Positions 48,149 through 56,237 of a stretch of 56,358 bases of DNA are shown one piece after another (the stretch's first letter is position 1; each line of letters begins with the position of its first letter). Source of the DNA: Calothrix sp. CSU_2_0 (GTDB lineage: Bacteria > Cyanobacteriota > Cyanobacteriia > Cyanobacteriales > Nostocaceae); assembly GCA_012034595.1 (NCBI GenBank), contig JAAUPE010000031.1, positions 1 to 56,358 of the forward strand, in the 5' to 3' direction. Under the pieces are notes generated by a model. That model saw only the letters and a program-made list of their open reading frames with translations, did not search any database and was not told the DNA's origin. A program made the position numbers and the translations under genes.

Positions 48149-48343
48149 ATGGCTAATATCAAATTGAACGACTTATCGAAACTCAACTTATCTGGTGCTG
48201 ACTTGTTTGATGATTCCGAAAGCTTTTTGACTGAATTAAACGACGAAAACGAGCAAATCAACATAGTTGGTGGTAAATGTAGGATTTTTAGCCTTGTTGG
48301 GGAAGACCCAAAACCTTGTACTTGTGAATGCTGTCAATTTTAA
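48149..48343 (+). CDS. Lanthipeptide precursor 1
   Basis: A 64-residue precursor. The leader runs from MANIKLNDLSKLNLSGADL through DDSESFLTELNDENEQ to a Gly-Gly site (IVGG). The core KCRIFSLVGEDPKPCTCECC with QF has five Cys but only one Ser and one Thr, so at most two lanthionine rings can form; other Cys may pair as disulfides. The Gly-Gly leader matches the C39 exporter of the convergent operon. It is first of a tandem family downstream of lanM. Confidence 0.88.
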   Translation: MANIKLNDLSKLNLSGADLFDDSESFLTELNDENEQINIVGGKCRIFSLVGEDPKPCTCECCQF

Positions 48344-48454
48344 TAAAGCATTATTTGCAATTTATTAACTTCTAATCCTGAACTATCGATTGAATACTAA
48401 AAATAATCGATCGATAGTCGTCAAAAAAATTAACTATCCTGGAGAAAAACTCAA

Positions 48455-48655
48455 ATGGCTAATATCAAATTGAATGAATTGTCGAAACTCAACTTATCTG
48501 GTGTTGAATTGTTTGATGATTCCGAAAGCTTTTTAACCGAATTGAACGATGAAAATGAACAAGTAAATGTAGTTGGTGGTACTTGTTTCTTTACTGTCAA
48601 TTTCTTCAAAACGGCTCCCAAGTGCCTCCGTGGTACTCTTTACATTTGTGAATAA
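48455..48655 (+). CDS. Lanthipeptide precursor 2
   Basis: A 66-residue precursor with a leader nearly identical to precursor 1 (ELSKLNLSGVELFDDSESFL, ending VVGG). The core TCFFTVNFFKTAPKCLRGTL plus YICE has three Cys and four Thr, so up to three rings are possible. An RBS GGAGAAAAACTCAA precedes the ATG and recurs before precursor 3, showing that gene and leader region were duplicated together. Confidence 0.88.
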   Translation: MANIKLNELSKLNLSGVELFDDSESFLTELNDENEQVNVVGGTCFFTVNFFKTAPKCLRGTLYICE

Positions 48656-48782
48656 ATTGCTTGAGTAAATTTATCCAGCAATAATACAATACCGCTCTCA
48701 CAAATCATTCCTAAATATCGATCTAGCTTTTACAGTTAGATCGATAGTCATAAAAAAATAACTATCTTGGAGAAAAACTCAA

Positions 48783-48953
48783 ATGGCTAATATCAAATTG
48801 AATGAATTGTCGAAACTCAACTTATCTGGTGTTGAATTGTTTGATGATTCCGAAAGCTTTTTAACCGAGTTGAACGATGAAAACGAACAAATTAATGTAG
48901 TTGGCGGTTCCTGCTATTTTAGTATTTGGATTAGTGATAATTGGGTGCTATGA
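48783..48953 (+). CDS. Lanthipeptide precursor 3
   Basis: A 56-residue precursor from ATG 48783 to TGA 48951. The leader is almost identical to precursor 2, ending INVVGG. The short core SCYFSIWISDNWVL has one Cys and three Ser, so at most one ring. The same RBS (GGAGAAAAACTCAA) and upstream bases as precursor 2 show a recent tandem duplication of about 330 bp. Confidence 0.85.
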   Translation: MANIKLNELSKLNLSGVELFDDSESFLTELNDENEQINVVGGSCYFSIWISDNWVL

Positions 48954-49125
48954 CAGACATGAAGAACAAGAATAATAGCTTGCTTGAAAATATCTCTAAG
49001 CTTTTAAATAGAAACACCTTAATCGCTGTATAGAGATGTGCTGATTACTTTCATGCATCACTATATATCCAAAATGATTTACATCTATTTCTCAAAAATC
49101 ACTAACCTACGCGGAGAAAAAACAA

Positions 49126-49314
49126 ATGGCTAATATCAAAGTCAACGACTTGGCAAAATTAAATCTTTCTGGAATTGAATTGTTTGATGATTCCGAAAGC
49201 TTTCTGACTGAATTGAACGATGAAAACGAACAAATGGGTGTAGTTGGTGGTTCTTGCATTTTGACTCTTTTTAGAGAAAACCCAATAGTGGATTATATAA
49301 CAAGACGGAAATAG
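49126..49314 (+). CDS. Lanthipeptide precursor 4
   Basis: A 62-residue precursor with a slightly diverged leader (MANIKVNDLAKLNLSGIELF, ending GVVGG). The core SCILTLFRENPIVDYITRRK has one Cys, one Ser and two Thr and a basic end. GGAGAAAAAACAA before the ATG is the RBS. A fifth, headless copy follows immediately. Confidence 0.87.
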   Translation: MANIKVNDLAKLNLSGIELFDDSESFLTELNDENEQMGVVGGSCILTLFRENPIVDYITRRK

Positions 49315-49463
49315 CCTCTAACGATTCAGAAAATTTTTTGACCGAATTGAGTGATGAAATAGAGCAGATGACGATTATTGGTGGTAGTTGTGAGGCTACA
49401 ATCTGTATGTCTGGTGGTTGTGATGATTCGACTTGTGCTGTGAAATCGATATTCCTGCGTTAG
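49308..49463 (+). pseudogene. Lanthipeptide precursor 5 remnant, no start codon
   Basis: Overlapping the end of precursor 4 in another frame, the sequence reads SNDSENFLTELSDEIEQ then TIIGG and a Cys-rich core SCEATICMSGGCDDSTC ending IFLR. The first 20 or so leader residues and any start codon are missing, with an in-frame stop at 49272. It seems to be a fusion scar in the tandem array. The core itself (four Cys, six Ser/Thr) is intact. Confidence 0.7.
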
Positions 49464-49484
49464 AAAAAGAAGCTCGATCGCGAA

Positions 49485-49532
49485 AATAGCCAGCAACTAA
49501 TTTTTTAAGTTAATTGTTGGCTATTTTATTTT
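49485..49532. terminator. Bidirectional rho-independent terminator
   Basis: AATAGCCAGCAACTAA (49485-49500) pairs with TTAATTGTTGGCTATT (49510-49525) with two mismatches; a T-rich run follows on the plus strand, and the complementary A-rich side gives T's on the other strand. It lies between the converging precursor genes and export operon. Confidence 0.75.
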
Positions 49533-49551
49533 CAGAGTATCAAATTTGTTA

Positions 49552-50287
49552 CTAATCTAAGTTTTTACAAATTTCAATTGCCTCAATTTGCTGTTTTAAC
49601 CAATCATGAAAAATTCCGAACTAATGCGATCGCGCAATTTTTCGGTTAATTCTGGGTGAATAATTTCTTCGAGTAGAATTAAATGTATGCCCTTGGATGT
49701 AATAATTGGTTTGAGTAATTGGGGAGATTTGCTAGCAAAACAGGTGCAGATATTTCTGGTTTTAAGTCGCGGCGATTTACTTGACCTCTATATCCACATT
49801 TGCGACGCAATTCCCTATCTTGAATATATTCACGAGCGACATCATAGAAGCTAGTTTCACCTGCATTAATGGCATAAAATAACTCCATGGCTAAATCTTC
49901 GTCATCTAAGATAATTTCATATATCACCGCACCAGTATAATTGAGTTGATTTTCAAAAAAATGGGGTTCAATTTTATCGGCAAATAAATGACGGGCTAAT
50001 TTACTGGTGAGCAACTCAATATAAATCAATTCTTCAAAATCATCTAGAGAAAGAGCGTATTTTTGCAACCATTTCCAAGTATCTTCAGAACTAACTAATT
50101 CGTTGCTGAATCGAAAATTATCTGCTGCTTTTTGAAGCTCTTCTGTTTCGACTTTAATGGACATTTCCGCAGCGGTATGTTCGATGATATTGCGAGCGGC
50201 AATCCTTTCGATGATTTCTGGAATTTGGCGAGTTTGCTTGATGTGACGTAAGATATCTTGGGTGTTAACTGTGATTTTTTCGAGCAT
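49552..50287 (-). pseudogene. PpiC/parvulin-like peptidylprolyl isomerase, C-terminus broken by two 1-nt frameshifts
   Basis: The first frame (50287-49679) codes 202 residues: SurA-like helical N-terminus (IIERIAARNIIEHTAAEMSI), then GETSFYDVAREYIQDRELRRKCGYRG and APVLLA. Shifting frame near 49735 gives LLKPIITSKGIHLILLEEII and HPELTEKLRDRIS; shifting again near 49605 gives HDWLKQQIEAIEICKNLD and a stop at 49552. One A and one T added to short runs would restore a protein of about 245 residues. Such isomerase genes often accompany HlyD/ABC peptide exporters in cyanobacteria. It may assist folding or export; the breaks may be sequencing errors. Confidence 0.75.
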
Positions 50288-50379
50288 AATTTATTCCTTA
50301 GCTGAATATTCGTTAAATTAAATGTTAGTGAAATAGAGCAAAATGGATTAAATAATTAACTAATTAACTTAGTTATTCT

Positions 50380-51891
50380 TTAATTTCCCTGTTGTAATTG
50401 TTTGAATGGATCGATGAGAAAATCGATAATTCGACGCTGACGGACGATGACTTCTGCTGTTGCTGTGTCACCAGGACGTAGTGGTGTACATTGATTTTTA
50501 TTCCGAATACAATTACTTTTCAGGGAAATTTCTAAGTTATATGCGGCGGTTCTGCCATTAAGCGTATCGATTTCCGAGGTAGTTGGAGAAATCTCTAAAA
50601 GTTCTCCTTCAATAATTCCATAATCTTGGAAAGGATAGGCATCCAATTTGATTTTTACTGGCAATCCTTTGCTTAAAGAACCACTTGCAGATGTGGGTAT
50701 TTGGGCACGAATAATTAAAGGCGAGTTTTCCGGTGCAATTTCCGCAACCATTGTTCCAGCTTGCACTACTGCTCCGGGACGTTGGATTGGTAATTGAAAT
50801 ATTCTACCCGCGATCGGGGCTTTTAAAGTTCGTTGTTGTAATTGTAATGATAGGCTATTTATTTGACTATTCGATTGGGCAATTTCTGCCTGTAATGTGG
50901 TCATATCTGTATCTAAATTCTTTAATTGCTCTTCACTTCTGAAAACTGCAAGTTTCCCAGAATGGATTAATGTTTGATAACTTTGTTGTTGTTCTTTTAG
51001 CTGCAAATATGCTTGTTCGATTTCTGATTTTGCCTGACGAATTGTACGTTGATAGCTACTTTGTTGTTCGGCTAAACGTAAATTAGCTTGTTTGATATCG
51101 GATTTACTCTGCTCGAACAGTCTCTGTCTGTCTTTAGCAATATCTCCTTTTTCGACAACATTAATTTCGGGAATTGCACCTTCTTGTTTGAGCTTACTGT
51201 AGCGTTCTAATTCTCTTTCTGCACTTTTTAAACTTGTTGCTAGTAATTTACTTGCAGTTGTTGTTTGTTCGATCGATTGTCGTGCTTGGCTTACCTGGGT
51301 TTGCTTTTCTTCTTTTTGAATCTCATAGGAATTTTTCAGAGTGGTAAAATTCTGTTGCGCTTGGTCGATTTGAGATTGTTTTTCTAATGATTGAGCTTGA
51401 TTTTGTTGCTTTTGCGTCGCTATGGATATAACCAATTGATTTTTCAAAATATTTAATTGCGATCGCCTATTTAATTGTCCTTCCAATCTTTCTTTTGCCT
51501 GTCGCAATTCGGATTTAGCTATTTCCGTATCTAATATTAATATTGGTTCTCCGGCTTTGACCATATCTCCTTCTTTAATTGGAATCGAAGTTACCGTTCC
51601 TGCAACTGCACTATCTAATTTAAATGTTTTTCCTTTCGGCTCGATTTTTCCCCTGGCACTACCGGTTTCATCAACTTTAAATAACATTGCCCAAGGTAGG
51701 GATATCGAAATGAAAGCAATGAGAAAATATAGAATTCCCCTCGTCCAAACTTGAGGTAAACTGTCGAGTAAATCTTTGGTATGTTCCGACCAATCAGGAG
51801 GCAGGTTATGTATTTCTGGAGATGAGTTATTTTCGATATTTTGTTGATTGGTAAAAGAACTGTTAATCTCATCGTTAAATATATCTGACAT
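50380..51891 (-). CDS. HlyD-family periplasmic adaptor (membrane fusion protein) of the peptide exporter
   Basis: A 503-residue adaptor: cytoplasmic N-terminus, one membrane helix (residues 55-75), first half-lipoyl domain (GTVTSIPIKEGDMVKAGEPIL), a long coiled coil (about 130-345, Gln-rich), second half-lipoyl (LKAPIAGRIFQLPIQRPGAVV) and a beta-barrel with ISPTTSEIDT. The C-terminus RPGDTATAEVIVRQR is typical. It links the inner-membrane ABC exporter encoded upstream to an outer-membrane channel, which is not in the window. It lies 92 bases before the isomerase gene and 119 after the ABC gene in the same direction. Confidence 0.92.
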   Translation of the reverse strand: MSDIFNDEINSSFTNQQNIENNSSPEIHNLPPDWSEHTKDLLDSLPQVWTRGILYFLIAFISISLPWAMLFKVDETGSARGKIEPKGKTFKLDSAVAGTVTSIPIKEGDMVKAGEPILILDTEIAKSELRQAKERLEGQLNRRSQLNILKNQLVISIATQKQQNQAQSLEKQSQIDQAQQNFTTLKNSYEIQKEEKQTQVSQARQSIEQTTTASKLLATSLKSAERELERYSKLKQEGAIPEINVVEKGDIAKDRQRLFEQSKSDIKQANLRLAEQQSSYQRTIRQAKSEIEQAYLQLKEQQQSYQTLIHSGKLAVFRSEEQLKNLDTDMTTLQAEIAQSNSQINSLSLQLQQRTLKAPIAGRIFQLPIQRPGAVVQAGTMVAEIAPENSPLIIRAQIPTSASGSLSKGLPVKIKLDAYPFQDYGIIEGELLEISPTTSEIDTLNGRTAAYNLEISLKSNCIRNKNQCTPLRPGDTATAEVIVRQRRIIDFLIDPFKQLQQGN

Positions 51892-52010
51892 AAGTTTCCC
51901 TCGGTCTTATTTTTTAGCTGCTAACAAAATTCCAGTAGATAATCTAATTATTTCTGTTGTCGGACGCAGACACATTCCTCACTGCATAGATAATATTTTC
52001 TATTATTTGC

Positions 52011-54758
52011 TCATGCTGAAGCGTCTAATTGTTGCTGGTTGAGATAAAAATAATGTCCGCGTTTTGCCATTAATTCTTTATGATTGCCACTTTCGATAAG
52101 TACTCCTTTATCTAATACCAAAATTAAATCGGCATTTCTCACGGTAGAAAGACGGTGAGCAATTACCAAAGTGCTTCTTCCTTGAAGAAACTTACTGAAA
52201 TTCTTTTGAATAATTCTTTCCGATTCCGTATCTAAATGGGAAGTTGCCTCATCTAAAATTAGTAGTTGGGGATTTCCCAATAATGCTCTGGCAATAGCAA
52301 TTCGTTGTTTCTGTCCTCCAGATAATAATCCTCCACCTTCACCAATTTGAGTCTCATACCCCATCGGTAACTTTTTAATAAACTCATCTGCTCCTGCTAA
52401 AGTTGCAGCTTCAACTATTTCTGTAAAAGTTGCACCTGAATTTCCCAAACTAATATTTTCGCGAATCGTACTACCAAATAAAAACGTGTCCTGGTCAACT
52501 ACTCCCACCTGTTGTCGTAAGGAACGCAAAGAAATACTAGTAAGATCGTATCCATCAATTAAAACTCTGCCATCGGTAGGAACATATAAACCCAAAGCTA
52601 ACTTAGAAATTGTCGTTTTCCCCGAACCACTACGTCCAACTAATGCCACCATTTGCCCCGGTTTGATATGAAAACTGAGGTTCTCAATCACATTACTATC
52701 GCTTTCCGTATGGTAGCGGAACGTGACATTTTCAAAACGAATATCTCCTTGAATACTCGATAGATATTTTCGTGTTTGTTGCTGAAGGTCTTCTTCCGCT
52801 TCCGCATCCAACACATCATTAATTCGCTCCATCGCAATTACTACTTCCTGTAGTTGATTCCACAACACTGCCAACCGTTGGAAAGGACTAATAATAGTAC
52901 CAAGTAGCATATTAAAAGCCACAAGTTGCCCGATCGATAATTGATTTTGGATTACTAAATGCGCTCCAAACCATAATAAAGCTGTAGTGGCGATCGCTTG
53001 AATTGTGTTGCTGCAAATTTGCAAGCGATTGCTAATTAATCTCCCTGCAAAATCAGTTTTGACGGCTTTATATAATAACTCCTCCCAATGCCAACGCACG
53101 CTTTGCTCGACGGCTGTGGATTTTACCGTTCGCACGCCAGTAATCGCTTCAATTAAATAGCTATTTTCCTTGTTATAAGAACTAAATATCTCTCTAGAAA
53201 CCTTTTTTAAAAACGGCGTAGAAATTAAAGCAAGTATAAAAAATGGTGGCACAATTACCAGTGCGAGTAATGCCATCTGCCAACTATACCAAAACATTAA
53301 ACCAATGTAGATAAAAATAGTCAGCAAATCCAATAAAATTGATATGGCTTCCCCCGACAAAAAACGTTGAATTTTTCGGTTTTCCTCAATTCTGGAAATA
53401 ATATCTCCAACATAGCGAGTTTCAAAAAAACTTAAAGGTAATTGCAGCGTATGGCGGATAAAACCCACAATTAAAGCAACATCCAATCGATTAGCAGTAT
53501 GGTCCAATAAATATTGCCGCAAACCAGTAATTGCTACCCGAAATAAATTAAAAATTAGCAATCCCAAACCGACCGCAGTTAGAGTTAATTCCGAACGCTG
53601 GACAACGACTCGATCGAGGATTAATTGGGTAAATAAGGGCGTAATTAATCCAAATATTTGAATAAACAAAGAAGCTATAAATATTTCCAACATTACCAAC
53701 CCGTGGGGTTGAAGCAAATCGAAGAATTGCCAGAAAGGACTTGTTGCTTCTTTTGCATCTTTCAATAAAACCGTCGGTTCCAATATCAAAGCATACCCAG
53801 TCCAACCAGCTTGAAATTCCCGATGGTTAAGCTGACGTTGACCGATTGCCGGGTCTCCCACAATGACATATTTCTTGCTAATCTCGTAGACGACAATGTA
53901 GTGTTTACCCTCCCAATGGGCGATCGCGGGTAGTTTTTGCTGTCCCAATCGATCCAAACTCGCTTTTACTGGTCTAGTATTAAATCCGATACTTTCTGCT
54001 GCTACCGATAACCCCCGCAACGATGCACCATTGCGATCGACATTGGCAATATCGCGAATCCGGTTGATACTAAAGCGTTTTCCCCAATATCTAGAAACCA
54101 TCACCAAAGAAGCCGCACCACAATCGGTACTACTGTGTTGGGCAAAATATGGATAGTTTTTGGTGACGCGCTGCCATAAATGTCCCACTTTTTGGCTGGG
54201 ATTGGGAAAGTAGGCTTTACCTATTTTTTTCTGTGTTTTTTCATCAACTGGAGTTGGTAAATCCCTCCCATAGGAAATATCTTCTTGTCGCTCAAATTGC
54301 CGTGCAGAGAAGTCGGCAATTGGCTGGGTGGTATCAAAATTGACGAATGCAGAATTGCTGATGTCTGCTTGCCTGCGTAAATGGTCGTGAATTTGCGGAT
54401 ACTTTGCCATCAAGCCTGACAGTACCACTCGATCAATAAAAGCTAAATGTAAATTAATGCTTGCTCTGGCGACGTATGGGAAGAAATCGACTTCTGGAAA
54501 CAAACTAAACTCACCAAACGATGCTCCCGTTTCCAAAGTTGCGATTAATTCGTCAGTATCGTCCAGTAATCGTACTTTCCCACTTAAGATAATATAGATA
54601 CCCGATTTAATATCCGTATCAGCAATTATTTTTCCAACTTTGGGAGAAATATATTGGACTTTATCCAGACATTCTTGAAATTCTTTTGCTGGGAGGGAAT
54701 AACCCAGTACGGTATTTAATTGTAGGGAATTTAGGATTTCGCTTAGATTTTTGGACAT
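52011..54758 (-). CDS. Peptidase-containing ABC exporter (C39) with N-terminal cyclic-nucleotide-binding domain
   Basis: A 915-residue exporter. Residues 20-135 resemble a cNMP-binding domain (KSGIYIILSGKVRLLDD, GASFGEFSLFPE). Residues about 200-335 are a C39 peptidase with catalytic C213 (SSTDCGAASL) and His in WEGKHYIVV. Then come six membrane helices and an ATPase domain: Walker A GRSGSGKTT, signature LSGGQKQRIA, Walker B LLILDEATS. C39 exporters cut leaders after Gly-Gly and export the core. All plus-strand precursors end their leaders with GG, so they are the likely substrates. The cNMP domain suggests control by a second messenger. Confidence 0.93.
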   Translation of the reverse strand: MSKNLSEILNSLQLNTVLGYSLPAKEFQECLDKVQYISPKVGKIIADTDIKSGIYIILSGKVRLLDDTDELIATLETGASFGEFSLFPEVDFFPYVARASINLHLAFIDRVVLSGLMAKYPQIHDHLRRQADISNSAFVNFDTTQPIADFSARQFERQEDISYGRDLPTPVDEKTQKKIGKAYFPNPSQKVGHLWQRVTKNYPYFAQHSSTDCGAASLVMVSRYWGKRFSINRIRDIANVDRNGASLRGLSVAAESIGFNTRPVKASLDRLGQQKLPAIAHWEGKHYIVVYEISKKYVIVGDPAIGQRQLNHREFQAGWTGYALILEPTVLLKDAKEATSPFWQFFDLLQPHGLVMLEIFIASLFIQIFGLITPLFTQLILDRVVVQRSELTLTAVGLGLLIFNLFRVAITGLRQYLLDHTANRLDVALIVGFIRHTLQLPLSFFETRYVGDIISRIEENRKIQRFLSGEAISILLDLLTIFIYIGLMFWYSWQMALLALVIVPPFFILALISTPFLKKVSREIFSSYNKENSYLIEAITGVRTVKSTAVEQSVRWHWEELLYKAVKTDFAGRLISNRLQICSNTIQAIATTALLWFGAHLVIQNQLSIGQLVAFNMLLGTIISPFQRLAVLWNQLQEVVIAMERINDVLDAEAEEDLQQQTRKYLSSIQGDIRFENVTFRYHTESDSNVIENLSFHIKPGQMVALVGRSGSGKTTISKLALGLYVPTDGRVLIDGYDLTSISLRSLRQQVGVVDQDTFLFGSTIRENISLGNSGATFTEIVEAATLAGADEFIKKLPMGYETQIGEGGGLLSGGQKQRIAIARALLGNPQLLILDEATSHLDTESERIIQKNFSKFLQGRSTLVIAHRLSTVRNADLILVLDKGVLIESGNHKELMAKRGHYFYLNQQQLDASA

Positions 54759-54805
54759 GAATTGTATATATAATTTTGAATATTTACGTAACTACTTAGT
54801 GGAAA

Positions 54806-55390
54806 TTATTTTTCCATTTCTAAAGCCGTTAAATCGGGATATATTATTAAATTTTCAACCTGGAGGTCGGAAATATAAATCTTTGCTTCCGAGCTTTTTT
54901 CCATATTTTCAATTATTCCTAATTCACCAGAGATATTTGCTTTGGAAATAGTCGATAACCCCATTTGCTTGAGAACTCGTTTGAGATGGCGATCGCTAAC
55001 CTCAATTCCCAATTCTTTTGCCAGATGCTTTCCTAACCAACCTACCGTCCAACGCTTAAACCCGTAACCGCAATCACGGGGACTCATAGCAAGCAATTCC
55101 CGCAACCGCTCTAGATATTTACCGTCGATTGCCTTCGGACGACCGAGGGGACAATCTTGCCATTGATGAGCCATTCCCGCACGAGCAATATGCATCCAAT
55201 GTCTTGCTGTTGCCGGACAACATCCAACAATCCGACAAATTTCTACTTGGGTCTTACCTTCATCTGCTAGCAACATAATTTCAATGCGCTGACGGTAGGA
55301 ACTAGATAAATTTTCCTGCTGTTTTTTTTGCAGAAATTTACGTTGGAATGGAGTTAAATATTTACCTGCTGAATTATTAATTATATTCAT
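54806..55390 (-). CDS. Helix-turn-helix protein derived from an IS630-type transposase N-terminus
   Basis: A 194-residue protein. Residues 30-150 hold two helix-turn-helix units resembling IS630/Tc1 transposase DNA-binding domains: IEIMLLADEGKTQVEICRIVG, TARHWM, GRPKAIDG, LRELLAMSPRDCGYGFKRWT and LKRVLKQMGL. The DDE catalytic domain is absent, and instead there is a short unrelated tail. It is the first gene of the minus-strand export operon, 47 bases before the ABC gene. It may be a domesticated regulator of the operon; this is inference. Confidence 0.75.
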   Translation of the reverse strand: MNIINNSAGKYLTPFQRKFLQKKQQENLSSSYRQRIEIMLLADEGKTQVEICRIVGCCPATARHWMHIARAGMAHQWQDCPLGRPKAIDGKYLERLRELLAMSPRDCGYGFKRWTVGWLGKHLAKELGIEVSDRHLKRVLKQMGLSTISKANISGELGIIENMEKSSEAKIYISDLQVENLIIYPDLTALEMEK

Positions 55391-55724
55391 TGCTATTCAC
55401 TTCCCACTGCTAGAAATTATGAGATGTACTTAAAAGTTCACTAAGTATGGGAATGGACAAGCACTAACCCACACTTGGCAAATTTTATTTCATCTTTCAG
55501 AAACAATCGAACTATCGATACATGCACCATAGTTGAACTAAATATTAGGTTCTAATTAGTTATATTTCTGACCCACTTGAGGGGTATGCAGTTTTAATAC
55601 ATAATCTTGAAGCCATGTGCCAAAATACAGCGATCCCAGATTCGATCGAGATAATTTCCCAGTAACGCTGTAGTACATACCAAAACAATGGTTTCTCGTT
55701 ATAGCGATCGCTTACTTCAAGCTG
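55391..55724. promoter_or_regulatory. Divergent intergenic region with a TATGCAG element (site e)
   Basis: GAGGGGTATGCAGTTTT at 55579-55595 is a single-arm copy of the recurring element. It lies 189 bases upstream of the HTH gene and 130 upstream of the CHAT/AAA remnant. The rest is AT-rich and shows no gene. Confidence 0.45.
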
Positions 55725-56237
55725 ATGGCACAGACTTTAGTGAAAGCGGGTGCAGGTGTAGTATTGGCTTGGGCACGTCCGGTTTCTGACAGAGCGGGAT
55801 TATTTACCGTAGTCCGCTCCCTCACCTTGAGAGATTTTAATGCAATGGAGGTAGCGCGATTATACCAACAACATACTCAAGACACGGGACAAATTTTTAC
55901 CACTGAAGCGATCGCAACAGCATTTGATTTGACTCAGGGACAACCTTGGTTGGTAAATGCCCTTGCTAAAGAAATTGTCGAAGAGATGGTGATGGATACA
56001 AATGTTGCAATTACACCTGAGCATGTTCACGCAGCCAAAGAAATACTAATTAAAAGGCAAGATACCCATCTTGATTCCCTTGCGGAAAGACTTCGAGAAC
56101 CGAGAGTGAAGGCAATTATTGAACCGATACTTGCAGCTTTAGAACTAGGAAATGTGCCAAATGATGATATTCAATTTGTCATCGACTTGGGCTTATGCAA
56201 AATGAACCCTTTGGGAGGACTTGCGTTCATGAAGTGA
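55725..56237 (+). pseudogene. Chimeric remnant: CHAT C-terminal piece fused to an AAA-like ATPase C-terminus
   Basis: A 170-residue frame. The first 30 residues (MAQTLVKAGAGVVLAWARPVSD) resemble the end of a CHAT domain. From residue 31 on (VRSLTLRDFNAMEVARLYQQ, TQGQPWLVNALAKEIVEEM, LDSLAERLREPRVKAIIEPIL, DDIQFVIDLGLCKM) it matches the C-terminal part of the AAA-like ATPase family that often sits with WD40 or CHAT in cyanobacteria. The ATP-binding N-terminus is missing and the end is cut at GGLAFMK. It looks like a deletion scar between two larger genes. Confidence 0.6.
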
